DNA of 64,000 bases from Rhizobium lentis (GTDB taxonomy: Bacteria > Pseudomonadota > Alphaproteobacteria > Rhizobiales > Rhizobiaceae), in the NCBI RefSeq assembly GCF_017352135.1, contig NZ_CP071454.1:248001-312000 (forward strand). The letters run 5' to 3'. The notes beneath the pieces were generated by a model. That model saw only the letters and a list, made by a program, of their open reading frames with translations. It did no database searches and was not told the origin of the DNA. Shown in pieces: positions 15,830 through 24,004 of the stretch; the first letter of the stretch is position 1; every line of letters begins with the position of its first letter. Position numbers and translations under genes: made by a program.

Positions 15830-16413
15830 CATCGGCCAGAGGCTCGCCACCAACAGCACTGCCATGCTGATGTTGAACCATTTCAGCCGCACCGGAGCGG
15901 AAAGCCATTCCCGGAGCGCCGAGCCGAAGCCCGCCCATGTCGAAACGCTCGGCACGTTGACCACCGCGAAAGCCAGGCCGACGATCAGCACGCTCACGAG
16001 ATAGAGTTCGGGATTGGTGTAGGTCGCCATCGCGGTGACTGCCATTACCCAGGCTTTCGGATTGACCCATTGGAAGGCGGCCGCCGCGAAAAAGGACATC
16101 GGCGCCGCACCGCTCTTGCCTTCGCCGAGCGAGCGCGAAGATCAATCTTCCAGGCGATCCAGACGAGATAGGCGCCGCCGGCGAACTTCAGCGCCGTATA
16201 AACAGCCGGCAACGTGTGCAGCAAGGCCCCGAGCCCAAAACCGACGCCGATGAGCAGCGAAAAGAAGCCGGCGCCGATGCCGAACATATGCGGGATCGTT
16301 CTGCGGAAGCCGAAATTCACGCCCGAGGCGAAAAGCATCATATTGTTCGGCCCCGGCGTGATCGACGTCGTAAAGGCGAAAAGAACAAGGGCGAGAAACG
16401 TATCCAGCGGCAT
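15821..16413 (-). pseudogene. LysE-family amino acid exporter, frameshifted
   Basis: Two reading frames on the minus strand add up to one LysE translocator. The first, from ATG 16413, gives the N-terminal half (FTTSITPGPNNMMLFASGVN, FGIGAGFFSLLIGVGFGLG, AYLVWIAWKIDLR) and then turns into unrelated Arg-rich sequence. The second, ending at 15821, supplies the rest (SFFAAAAFQWVNPKAWVMAV onward). The junction lies between 16143 and 16124; adding one base would restore a protein of about 197 residues, the normal family length. It is either a recent pseudogene or a sequencing error. Intact members export amino acids across the inner membrane. Confidence 0.8.
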
Positions 16414-16552
16414 GAGACCTCCCGAAGCGGGCTTTTATCAAGCACGCTTTATTTAGGTCAGCATAGCTGCCCTAAACTCTTGATGCCATGATATCATTGT
16501 CACGATGACAGGATTACTTGAAAGATAAGAACACTGCGCAATCTCCTGCAAA

Positions 16553-17413
16553 ATGGAAAAAATCATGCAAGATGATCCGATCCCTACAGTCATATTCCCG
16601 AACGGCGCGAAAGTGCCGGCACTCGGCCAGGGAACCTGGGCCATGGGCGAGGATGCCGGACATGCGAAGACCGAAATCGAGAGCCTGAAAGCCGGCATCG
16701 ATCTCGGCATGACGCTGATCGATACCGCCGAAATGTATGGCGACGGCGGCGCCGAGGAGATCGTCGGCCAGGCGATCAGGGGACGGCACGACGAGATCTT
16801 CCTCGTCAGCAAGGTCTATCCCTGGAACGCCAGCCTGAAAGGCACGGTCGAAGCCTGCGAACACAGCCTCGAACGGCTGGGCACCGACCGCATTGACCTC
16901 TATCTCCTGCACTGGCGCGGCAACTATCCGCTCGCCGAAACCGTCGCCGCCTTCGAGATGCTCAAGGACGCCGGCAAGATCGGCGCCTGGGGCGTGTCCA
17001 ACTTCGACACCGACGACATGGAGGAACTGCTGAAGGTGCCAGACGGCGTCAACGTCGCCGCCAACCAGGTGCTCTACAATCTCTCCCGCCGCGGCATTGA
17101 ATTCGATCTGCTGCCCTGGTGCCAGAGCCGCGGCATTCCCGTCATGGCCTATTCGCCGATCGAGCAGGGACACATTCTGCACAATGCGGAACTGATTCGC
17201 ATCGCCAAGGCCTATCAGGCGACGCCCGCCCAACTGGCGCTCGCCTTCCTGCTCGAACGCGACGGCGTTATCGTCATCCCGAAGACCTCGAATGCCGAAC
17301 GAGTGCGCGAAAACCGCGACTGCATCTCGCTCGACATCACCGACGAGGACTGGCAGGCCCTCGACGCCGCCTTCCCGCCGCCGGCTAGAAAAAAGCCGCT
17401 GGAGATGCTGTAA
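16553..17413 (+). CDS. Aldo/keto reductase
   Basis: The 286-residue protein is a cytoplasmic NADPH-dependent aldo/keto reductase. The catalytic tetrad is visible: Asp57 ([10 protein letters not shown]), Tyr62, Lys87 (FLVSKVYP) and His120 (LYLLHWRG). [10 protein letters not shown] and the NADPH-binding [16 protein letters not shown] near residue 245 follow. It resembles the E. coli YeaE group more than the larger potassium-channel-like AKRs. An alternative ATG lies four codons downstream at 16565; neither has a strong ribosome site. It stands alone between the LysE pseudogene and a hairpin repeat. Confidence 0.92.
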   Translation: MEKIMQDDPIPTVIFPNGAKVPALGQGTWAMGEDAGHAKTEIESLKAGIDLGMTLIDTAEMYGDGGAEEIVGQAIRGRHDEIFLVSKVYPWNASLKGTVEACEHSLERLGTDRIDLYLLHWRGNYPLAETVAAFEMLKDAGKIGAWGVSNFDTDDMEELLKVPDGVNVAANQVLYNLSRRGIEFDLLPWCQSRGIPVMAYSPIEQGHILHNAELIRIAKAYQATPAQLALAFLLERDGVIVIPKTSNAERVRENRDCISLDITDEDWQALDAAFPPPARKKPLEML

Positions 17414-17469
17414 CCTTGAGCGGCTCATATTGTTTCTTGCTGCCCGGTTATATGCCGCAGCCTCGCGAT

Positions 17470-17495
17470 TCCCTCTTCTCCCCAGCGGGGAGAAG
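17470..17495. repeat. RIME-like hairpin after the aldo/keto reductase
   Basis: TCTTCTCCCC-AGC-GGGGAGAAGA is a perfect inverted repeat with a three-base loop, about 60 bases past the reductase stop. It shares the CTTCTCCCCG core with the repeats at 4010 and 13880. It may end transcription from either side (the convergent ilvH stop is at 17581), but no U-run follows. Confidence 0.55.
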
Positions 17496-17580
17496 AGACC
17501 TGCGGCGGCCTCTCCGTTCCTCACTCACCGCACAGCCCCGGCACAAGGCCTAGGATGGCGCGGAAAAGGGCAAGGCGAAA

Positions 17581-18153
17581 TCACATCCCCTGCGCGCCGC
17601 GGTTCATTGCCGCAATCCCCGTGCGGCAGACTTCGATGAGACCGAGCGGCTTCATGATCGCGATGAACTGGTCGATCTTCGACGACTTGCCTGTGATCTC
17701 CAGGATGAAGTGATCGATCGTCGCATCCACCACCTTGGCGTGGAAGGCATCGGCAAGGCGCAGCGTCTCGGCGCGGGTTTCGCCCTCGCCGATCACTTTG
17801 ACCAGCGCCACTTCGCGCTCGATTGGACGATCCTGGCCGAGTTCGCGAGCCCGCACCGTCAGATCGACGACGCGATGAACGGGCACGATGCGCTCGAGCT
17901 GCGCCTTGATCTGCTCCAGCACGTGCGGCGTGCCGCGGGTGACGATGGTGATGCGCGACAGATGCGCCTGATGCTCGGTCTCCGAAACCGTGAGGCTCTC
18001 GATATTGTAGCCGCGGCCGGAGAACAGGCCGATGACGCGGGCAAGCACGCCCGGCTCATTGTCGACGAGCACCGAGAGCGTATGGCTCTCGATCGCCGTC
18101 GTTTCCGGAGAGATGAAGTAGGCAGAGCCCGTGGGCTGAAGGTGTGCGTTCAT
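17581..18153 (-). CDS. ilvH: Acetolactate synthase small (regulatory) subunit
   Basis: The 190-residue protein has an N-terminal ACT domain (HTLSVLVDNEPGVLARVIGLFSGRGYNIESL, from about residue 24 to 100) and a C-terminal ALS_ss_C domain ending near residue 180 (FILEITGKSSKIDQFIAIM). It binds valine and confers feedback inhibition on the catalytic subunit, in the cytoplasm. It follows ilvI by 79 bases that hold a palindrome, probably in one transcript. The first 22 residues extend beyond the E. coli protein. The ending contains GAQGM. Confidence 0.95.
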   Translation of the reverse strand: MNAHLQPTGSAYFISPETTAIESHTLSVLVDNEPGVLARVIGLFSGRGYNIESLTVSETEHQAHLSRITIVTRGTPHVLEQIKAQLERIVPVHRVVDLTVRARELGQDRPIEREVALVKVIGEGETRAETLRLADAFHAKVVDATIDHFILEITGKSSKIDQFIAIMKPLGLIEVCRTGIAAMNRGAQGM

Positions 18154-18174
18154 GATCCTGGGTTTCCTCTTGCC

Positions 18175-18219
18175 GCATAACCCCGAAAATCGGCCACGAT
18201 TTTCGGAAAGGAATTATGC
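18175..18219. repeat. Nested palindrome between ilvI and ilvH
   Basis: GCATAA (18175-18180) pairs with TTATGC (18214-18219), enclosing CCGAAAATCG-GCCA-CGATTTTCGG (18183-18206), a perfect 10-bp stem. The arrangement recalls the GCATAA...TTATGC palindrome at 39964-40009, so it may be a repeat. In the ilvIH transcript it would form a stable internal hairpin and may affect the subunit ratio (inference). Confidence 0.5.
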
Positions 18220-18232
18220 GCAATTAAAAATC

Positions 18233-20023
18233 TTAGACGAGCTGGCGGCCTTTGGCGTCGATCGCGTTGGCGACCGCTTCATCGGTGGCTTCGTCGGGCA
18301 GCAGCATCTCGTTATGGGCCTTGCCCGACGGGATCATCGGGAAGCAGTTGGCAAGATTGGCGACGCGGCAATCGAAGATGACGGGCTTCTTGACCTCGAT
18401 CATCTCGACGATCGCGTCGTCGAGTTCATCCGGCTTGTCGCAGCGCAGGCCGACCGCGCCATAGGCTTCCGCCAGCTTGACGAAATCGGGCATCGCTTCC
18501 GTATAGGAATGCGACAGGCGGTTGCCGTGCAAGAGCTGCTGCCACTGGCGCACCATGCCCATATACTGGTTGTTCATGATGAAGATCTTGATTGGCGCGT
18601 CGTATTGGATCGCCGTCGACATTTCCTGGATGCACATCTGGATCGACGCGTCGCCGGCGATGTCGATCACGAGACTGCCTGGATGGGCGATCTGGACGCC
18701 GAGGGCCGCCGGCAGGCCGTAGCCCATCGTGCCCAGGCCGCCCGACGTCATCCAGCGGTTCGGCTGCTCGAAGCCGAAGAACTGCGCCGCCCACATCTGA
18801 TGCTGACCGACTTCGGTCGTGATGTAGGTATCACGGTCCTTTGTATGCGCGTAGAGCCGCTCCAGCGCATATTGCGGCATGATCACGTCGTTGCTTTTCG
18901 TATAGGCGAAGGAGTTGCGCGCCCGCCAGCGGGCGATATCGCTCCACCAGTCTTCGAGGCGGTTCTTCTCAGGCCTCTTCGGCAGCGCCCGCCACAGGCG
19001 GACCATATCTTCGAGGACATGGCCAACATCGCCGCGGATGCCGATATCGACGCGAACGTTCTTGTTGATCGAGGAAGGATCGATATCGATATGGATCTTC
19101 TTCGAGTTCGGCGAAAAGGCGTTGAGACGGCCGGTGATGCGGTCGTCGAATCGGGCGCCGATGCAGACCATGACGTCGCAATCGTGCATCGCCATGTTCG
19201 CCTCGTAGGAGCCGTGCATGCCGAGCATCTTCAGCCAGTTCTTGCCCGAAGCCGGATAGGCGCCGAGACCCATCAGCGTCGAGGTGATCGGGAAATCGGT
19301 GAGCTCGACCAGCTCGCGCAGCAGCTTGGAAGCCTCGGGGCCGGAATTGACGACGCCGCCGCCGGAATAGATGATGGGACGGCGCGCATTGGCCATCATC
19401 TCGATTGCCGCGTGGATCTGATTGAGATCGCCCTGGATCTTCGGCTGGTAGCTCTTCTGGATCGCGTAATCGGCAGGCGGCGTGTAGGTGCCGGTCGCAA
19501 ACTGCACGTCTTTCGGAATGTCGACGACGACGGGGCCTGGACGGCCGGACTGGGCGATGCGGAAGGCCTCATGAATGATGGCGGCGAGTTGGTTGACATC
19601 CTTGACCAGCCAGTTGTGCTTGGTGCAGGGCCGGGTGATACCGACGGTATCGCACTCCTGGAAGGCGTCGGAGCCGATCAGTGGGGTCGGAACCTGGCCG
19701 CTCAGGCAGACGAGCGGGATCGAATCCATCAGCGCGTCCTGCAGCGGTGTGACCGCATTGGTGGCGCCCGGACCGGAGGTCACCAGCATGACGCCGACCT
19801 TGCCGGTGGAGCGGGCATAACCTTCGGCGGCATGACCTGCCCCCTGCTCGTGGCGCACAAGGATGTGCTTGATCTCGTCCTGCTGGAAGATCTCGTCATA
19901 GATCGGCAGAACCGCGCCGCCGGGATAGCCGAAGATATGCTCGACGCCGTTGTCCTTCAGCGCCTTGAGAACGATCTCCGCTCCCGTCATCCGATTGCCT
20001 GCCGCCTGATTGTCCGTGCTCAT
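18233..20023 (-). CDS. ilvI: Acetolactate synthase large (catalytic) subunit
   Basis: The 596-residue enzyme condenses two pyruvates, or pyruvate and 2-oxobutyrate, in the first common step of valine, leucine and isoleucine synthesis. It uses TPP, Mg and FAD. Visible landmarks: the N-terminal pyrimidine-binding domain (GAEIVLKALKDNGVEHIFGYPGGAVLP, with the catalytic Glu in LVRHEQGAGHAAEGYAR), the central FAD domain (IGARFDDRITGR), and the C-terminal TPP motif (DIAGDASIQM...IFIMNNQYMGMVRQW). It lies behind a transcription attenuator with a leader peptide and precedes ilvH. Full length for the family. Confidence 0.96.
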   Translation of the reverse strand: MSTDNQAAGNRMTGAEIVLKALKDNGVEHIFGYPGGAVLPIYDEIFQQDEIKHILVRHEQGAGHAAEGYARSTGKVGVMLVTSGPGATNAVTPLQDALMDSIPLVCLSGQVPTPLIGSDAFQECDTVGITRPCTKHNWLVKDVNQLAAIIHEAFRIAQSGRPGPVVVDIPKDVQFATGTYTPPADYAIQKSYQPKIQGDLNQIHAAIEMMANARRPIIYSGGGVVNSGPEASKLLRELVELTDFPITSTLMGLGAYPASGKNWLKMLGMHGSYEANMAMHDCDVMVCIGARFDDRITGRLNAFSPNSKKIHIDIDPSSINKNVRVDIGIRGDVGHVLEDMVRLWRALPKRPEKNRLEDWWSDIARWRARNSFAYTKSNDVIMPQYALERLYAHTKDRDTYITTEVGQHQMWAAQFFGFEQPNRWMTSGGLGTMGYGLPAALGVQIAHPGSLVIDIAGDASIQMCIQEMSTAIQYDAPIKIFIMNNQYMGMVRQWQQLLHGNRLSHSYTEAMPDFVKLAEAYGAVGLRCDKPDELDDAIVEMIEVKKPVIFDCRVANLANCFPMIPSGKAHNEMLLPDEATDEAVANAIDAKGRQLV

Positions 20024-20085
20024 CTGTCTGTTCCGTTTGAATGCTGGGATTTGCGTTTGTGGCCGGAAGCCCGAAATTCGGGCAC

Positions 20086-20107
20086 AAAAAAAGGCCCCGG
20101 AGGAGCC
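20086..20107 (-). terminator. Attenuator terminator of the ilvIH operon
   Basis: On the minus strand the RNA reads GGCUCC-UCC-GGGGCC followed by seven U (20092-20086). The stem contains one G-U pair, so it is stable only in this direction. It stands between the leader peptide stop (20142) and ilvI (20023), the position of an amino-acid attenuator. It is immediately preceded by a composite hairpin (20115-20164). Confidence 0.8.
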
Positions 20108-20114
20108 TTCGTCT

Positions 20115-20164
20115 AGCGCATGGGTGGCTGTCGCCGGATGGTTACACCATCCTGCCCATGCGCT
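20115..20164 (-). promoter_or_regulatory. Attenuator hairpin overlapping the leader peptide end
   Basis: AGCGCATGGG (20115-20124) pairs with CCCATGCGCT (20155-20164) and encloses GGATGG-TTACA-CCATCC (20136-20152). The leader peptide stop codon sits in the inner loop. A ribosome's position on the leader would decide whether this structure or the terminator at 20086-20107 forms. The exact alternative pairing is inference. Confidence 0.65.
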
Positions 20165-20198
20165 TTCCCACCACGATAAGAGCCGTTGCGATTTTCAT
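20142..20198 (-). CDS. ilvIH leader peptide
   Basis: This 18-codon frame reads MKIATALIVVGKRMGRMV and stops with TAA at 20142-20144. Residues 3-10 carry two Ile, one Leu and two Val (ATC, CTT, ATC, GTG, GTG), the end products of the pathway. It is followed by the composite hairpin at 20115-20164 and a U-run terminator at 20086-20107, then ilvI. Scarcity of charged Ile, Leu or Val tRNAs would stall the ribosome here and permit readthrough. The ribosome site is weak (CTTCCCGCC before the ATG). Too short for homology tests, but position and composition agree. Confidence 0.75.
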   Translation of the reverse strand: MKIATALIVVGKRMGRMV

Positions 20199-20301
20199 GG
20201 CGGGAAGTGATAGACAGAAAATTTCGCAGCGTCAACGCATGCCGCAATAAAAAACTGCCCCGCGCTTGGCACCTCCCAAAATCGATTAGGATGAAGGATT
20301 T

Positions 20302-20328
20302 GTTAAAGGATCGACTTTATCCTTTAAC
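20302..20328. promoter_or_regulatory. Palindrome upstream of the HerA-like gene
   Basis: GTTAAAGGAT-CGACTTT-ATCCTTTAAC forms a perfect 10-bp stem with a 7-base spacer, ending 20 bases before the start at 20349. It could be an operator or a 5'UTR hairpin. It resembles the TCCTTAA/TTAAGGA arms of the repeat at 39976-40001, so a repeat origin is also possible. Confidence 0.45.
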
Positions 20329-20348
20329 GCTACTGCAGGGAGTAGCCT

Positions 20349-22376
20349 TTGCTGAACAACGACTTGCGCATGTCTGGCAAGGCAGGCGAGCACGATCGAC
20401 GCGACGGCCATGCGCCGGGAAATCGCTTTCTCGGCCGCGTCGTTGCATGCAGCGGCTCCAGAGCGACGATTGCCGCCGTGGCCGAACAGGGCGGCACCGA
20501 TCTCACCGAACTCTGGTCCGTCGGCCGGCTGATTTCGATCAGCGTTGGCCGCAACCGCGTCGTCGCCCTCGTCTATTCCATGAACACCGGCAGCCATGCC
20601 TGGGGCGAAGGCGAGGACAATACTTTCAGGATCGAGACCGAGCTCCTCGGCGAAGTGCGTGTCGATGAGGATGGGCGCGAGGAATTTTCGACCGGCATCT
20701 CGCGCTATCCCTATCTAGGCGCCATCGCCCACCGCATCCGCGCCGCCGACTTGATGCGCATCTACGATGCCGGAACGGGCACGACGGCCGTCATCGGCAA
20801 ACTGACGCAGGATGAAAGCATCGACGCGGCGATCCACATCCCGTCGATGCTCTCCAAACATTTCGCCGTCGTCGGTTCTACCGGCGTCGGCAAGTCCACG
20901 GCCGTCTCCTTGCTCTTGCACAAGGCAATCGTGGCGGACCCGAAGCTGCGCGTGCTGATCCTGGATCCGCACAATGAGTTTGCCGCCGCCTTTCCCCAGC
21001 ACGCCGTCACCATCGATACAGATACGCTCGATCTGCCCTTCTGGCTGATGCGGCTTGAAGAATTTGCCGAAGTCGTATTTCGCGGCCGCCCGCCGGTGCC
21101 CGAAGAGCTCGACATGCTGCGCGACATCATGCCGGAGGCCAAGCGCGCCTTCCGCGGCAGCGACAATTCGCTCGTGCGCCGCACGGCGGAAAAGAGCTCC
21201 ATCACCGCCGACACACCCGTACCCTACCGCATGGCCGATCTACTGGCGCTGATCGACGAGCGTATCGGCCGCCTGGAAGGCCGCGCGGAAAAGCCTTTCC
21301 TGCGATCGCTGAAAATGCGTCTCATCGCCGCGATCAACGATCCGCGCTATCACTTCATGTTCTCCAACAATACGATCAGCGACACGATCACCGACACGAT
21401 CGCGCAGATCTTCCGCATCCCCGGCGACAACAGGCCGATCTGCACCTTCCAGCTTGCCGGCATTCCGTCCGAAGTCGTCAACTCCGTCGCCTCAGTGCTC
21501 TGCCGCATGGCCTTCGAGGTGGCGCTGTGGAGCGACGGCGCCATCCACATGCTCGTGGTCTGCGAGGAAGCCCATCGCTACATCCCGTCCGACCCGACGC
21601 TCGGCTTCGTCCCGACCCGCCAGGCAATCGCGCGTATCGCCAAGGAAGGCCGTAAATACGGCGTGTCTCTCGGCATCATCACCCAGCGGCCCGGCGAGCT
21701 CGACCAGACGATCCTTTCGCAGTGCTCGACGCTCTTTGCCATGCGGCTTGCCAATGATCGCGACCAGGAGATCATCCGCTCGGCCATCCCGAACTCGTCG
21801 ATCTCGACGACGAGCTTCATCTCCTCGATCGGCAATGGCGAGGCGATCGCCTTCGGCGAGGCGATCAGCGTGCCCATGCGCATGCGCTTTTCCCGCGTCG
21901 ACGAGCATCTGCTGCCGAAGGCTGCGAGCGCCAATAGCAAGCATAGCGAGGAAGATCCCGATACCGTCGATCTGCGCAAGATCGTCACCCGTATGCGGGC
22001 GGTGACGGTCGGGCCTGACATTTCGAATTTCCAGCAGAGCGTTGCCGCCTCGATGGCAAGTCTCGACGAGGCGGAAACTGCCGGCGAGGATCTCGACGCC
22101 ACGCCCTACGCGTCGCCCGCGCCGACGGCTTCAACGCCGCTCGAATCCTACCGGCGTGAACTGCTGCCGCAGGCGCCCCGACTGGATCCGGCCGAATCGG
22201 CCCCGATCGATCCGCGGCTGGATGCGCTGCGCCGCGAGCTGCGTCGCGAGGAGCCGGTCTTTCCCCGGCCGGCGCCGCCGACCGACCAGCCGCCGGTCAC
22301 CCGCCGGGAACCCGGCACGTCGCTGCGCGAAAGCATCCTGAAAAAGCCGCTGAGCAGCCTTTACAACAAGGATTGA
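20349..22376 (+). CDS. HerA-like FtsK/HerA superfamily ATPase (DUF87)
   Basis: The 675-residue protein has a HAS-barrel-like N-terminal part (residues 25-110: NRFLGRVVACSGSRATIAAV and on) and the HerA ATPase core. Walker A is GSTGVGKST (176-184). Walker B is MLVVCEEAHRYI (about 398-409). The sensor region follows (GIITQRPGELDQTILSQCSTLFAMRL). The last 130 residues are Pro-rich and likely disordered. HerA proteins pump or process duplex DNA as hexamers. No nurA-like nuclease or SIR2 partner is adjacent, so the role is unknown. TTG 20349 has CAGGGAG seven bases upstream; ATG 20370 is the alternative. The end overlaps the convergent DapA-family gene by 16 bases. Confidence 0.85.
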   Translation: MLNNDLRMSGKAGEHDRRDGHAPGNRFLGRVVACSGSRATIAAVAEQGGTDLTELWSVGRLISISVGRNRVVALVYSMNTGSHAWGEGEDNTFRIETELLGEVRVDEDGREEFSTGISRYPYLGAIAHRIRAADLMRIYDAGTGTTAVIGKLTQDESIDAAIHIPSMLSKHFAVVGSTGVGKSTAVSLLLHKAIVADPKLRVLILDPHNEFAAAFPQHAVTIDTDTLDLPFWLMRLEEFAEVVFRGRPPVPEELDMLRDIMPEAKRAFRGSDNSLVRRTAEKSSITADTPVPYRMADLLALIDERIGRLEGRAEKPFLRSLKMRLIAAINDPRYHFMFSNNTISDTITDTIAQIFRIPGDNRPICTFQLAGIPSEVVNSVASVLCRMAFEVALWSDGAIHMLVVCEEAHRYIPSDPTLGFVPTRQAIARIAKEGRKYGVSLGIITQRPGELDQTILSQCSTLFAMRLANDRDQEIIRSAIPNSSISTTSFISSIGNGEAIAFGEAISVPMRMRFSRVDEHLLPKAASANSKHSEEDPDTVDLRKIVTRMRAVTVGPDISNFQQSVAASMASLDEAETAGEDLDATPYASPAPTASTPLESYRRELLPQAPRLDPAESAPIDPRLDALRRELRREEPVFPRPAPPTDQPPVTRREPGTSLRESILKKPLSSLYNKD

Positions 22377-23272
22377 CGTTCCAGGTCGATCACCGGGCTG
22401 GCGGCGTCGAACACGCGCTGGCGGTCTGCCGGCCCGAGCGGCAGGAGCGGCCGCGGAAGGTCCGCCCGGACATCCAGCAGATGTTGGACCAGCATATAGA
22501 CCACCCGAATGCTTCCATAGGCATTGAACACGTCCCAGAGCGGCCGCAGAAGGCCATCGAGCCGGCGCGCCTCGCCGTCATTGCCAGCCATCGCGGCCTT
22601 GGTCAAAGCAAGCGCCGTGCGCGGAAGCAGGCCGCCGATGACGCTGTACCAGGCGTCTGCGCCTGAAAGCAGCGCCTCCGCCGCACCCCAGTCTCCGCTG
22701 TAGCCGATCGCAAGGCGGGTCTTTTCCCGCAATAGAGCGAGCTCACCGCGCAAATCGCCGTCCGCCGGCAACGGCATCTTCACCGCCCTGATCGTTCCGA
22801 TATCGGAGAGGCGCTGCAGAAGCTCGCGGCTGAAGGTGAAGTGCGTCGTGCCGGGATTGTTGTAGATGCACAGCGGAAGCCTCGTCGCCTTCGCCACCGC
22901 GAGGAAATGCTGGTAGACCTCCTCCTGGGTCAGCGGCGTGTAGGACACCGGCGCGAGCAGAAGCGCATCCGCGCCGGCGGCCTCGGCGTCGCGGGCGAGA
23001 TCCACGGCACAGTCCGTCCTCAGAGCGCCGGCGCCGACGACGAGCGGAACACGGCCGTTGACGCATTCGACCGCCGCATTGACGGCCCGCAGCCGCTCTT
23101 CGCGCGTAAGATAAGCGTAGATCCCGGTGCTGCCGAGAAGGCCGATGGAGGCCACACCTGCATCACACAGGCGCTCCAGCAGGCGGCCGAGCGCCTCTAT
23201 ATCGACCCGGCCATACAGGCCAGCGGGCGTTGGCGGGAAAGCCGAGAGCCCACGAAACGGCGAAGAAGACAT
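22361..23272 (-). CDS. Dihydrodipicolinate synthase (DapA)-family lyase
   Basis: The 303-residue protein is a TIM-barrel aldolase of the DapA/NanA family. Visible are the pyruvate-loop LLGSTGIYAYLTREER (about residues 45-60), PVSYTPLTQEEVYQHF, the catalytic tyrosine in LCIYNNPGT, and the Schiff-base lysine in IRAVKMPLPAD. The classical GTTGE motif reads LGSTGIY, so it is probably not the lysine-pathway DapA itself but a paralog acting on another keto acid. It sits upstream of a LysE exporter on the same strand, 21 bases apart; both may be cotranscribed. Confidence 0.85.
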   Translation of the reverse strand: MSSSPFRGLSAFPPTPAGLYGRVDIEALGRLLERLCDAGVASIGLLGSTGIYAYLTREERLRAVNAAVECVNGRVPLVVGAGALRTDCAVDLARDAEAAGADALLLAPVSYTPLTQEEVYQHFLAVAKATRLPLCIYNNPGTTHFTFSRELLQRLSDIGTIRAVKMPLPADGDLRGELALLREKTRLAIGYSGDWGAAEALLSGADAWYSVIGGLLPRTALALTKAAMAGNDGEARRLDGLLRPLWDVFNAYGSIRVVYMLVQHLLDVRADLPRPLLPLGPADRQRVFDAASPVIDLERQSLL

Positions 23273-23293
23273 GATGCAGTCCTCAAGATACGG

Positions 23294-23908
23294 TCAATGG
23301 GAAAACAGCAGGCGCGACCCGGCGCCCGCGAAGAAGACGGCAAGACTAGCCTCGATCCAGCGCCGCGCCCGCGCGTAACCGCGCACCATCGGCGCCGTCG
23401 AGAAGAGCACGGCATAACCGCCGAATATCGAGATCCCCAAAAGCACGCAGCCGCCGAAGGCCATCAGGGCCATATCAGGCGAGGCGCCGGGCTTGAGGCC
23501 GAGCGACATGATCGCCACCCAGGCCAGAACCGCCTTCGGATTTCCGAGATGCATCAGGATCCCGCGGCGATAGAGCGTGCCGAGCGCCGCCGCTGGCCGG
23601 CCAAGTCCGCTTGTCGGCGTATCCTCGGCAGCGGCCGAGCGCGCCGCCTTCCAGGCGAGCCAGAGGAGATAGAGTCCACCCGCGATCTTGAGAACGATGA
23701 GGGCATTCGCATAGCGGACCAGCACTGTGGAAATGCCGGTAACGGCGATTAGACCCCAGCATGTCGACATCGTGATGACTCCGGCGGCAAGCACCAGCGC
23801 CGGCCGGCGGCCCTGGCTCATCGCCACGTTCATGATGGCCATGTTGCTTGGTCCGGGGCTGCCTGCCGCGATGACATAGGCGATATAGACGACGATAAGA
23901 TCCTGCAT
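23294..23908 (-). CDS. LysE-family amino acid exporter
   Basis: The 204-residue inner-membrane protein has about six helices and the LysE/RhtB signatures SPGPSNMAIMNVAMSQGRR near the N-terminus and GNPKAVLAWVAIMSLG in the middle. Such carriers export amino acids or similar small molecules. It is divergent from a MocR-type regulator (gap 96 bases), which probably controls it, and lies 21 bases upstream of the DapA-family gene. The substrate is unknown. It is intact, unlike the LysE gene at 15821-16413. Confidence 0.9.
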   Translation of the reverse strand: MQDLIVVYIAYVIAAGSPGPSNMAIMNVAMSQGRRPALVLAAGVITMSTCWGLIAVTGISTVLVRYANALIVLKIAGGLYLLWLAWKAARSAAAEDTPTSGLGRPAAALGTLYRRGILMHLGNPKAVLAWVAIMSLGLKPGASPDMALMAFGGCVLLGISIFGGYAVLFSTAPMVRGYARARRWIEASLAVFFAGAGSRLLFSH

Positions 23909-24004
23909 GTCCCTCTTTCCGCAAGCCGTGACGTCGCTTCCTTCTCCTAAAAAATTGGTTCATCATGAAGCGCCATTTTCAAGAATCTTCATGGACCATT
24001 TTCA

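Noticed and set aside
18152..20116. 654-codon open frame on the plus strand
   Set aside because: Antisense to ilvI; ends across the ilv attenuator. No family.
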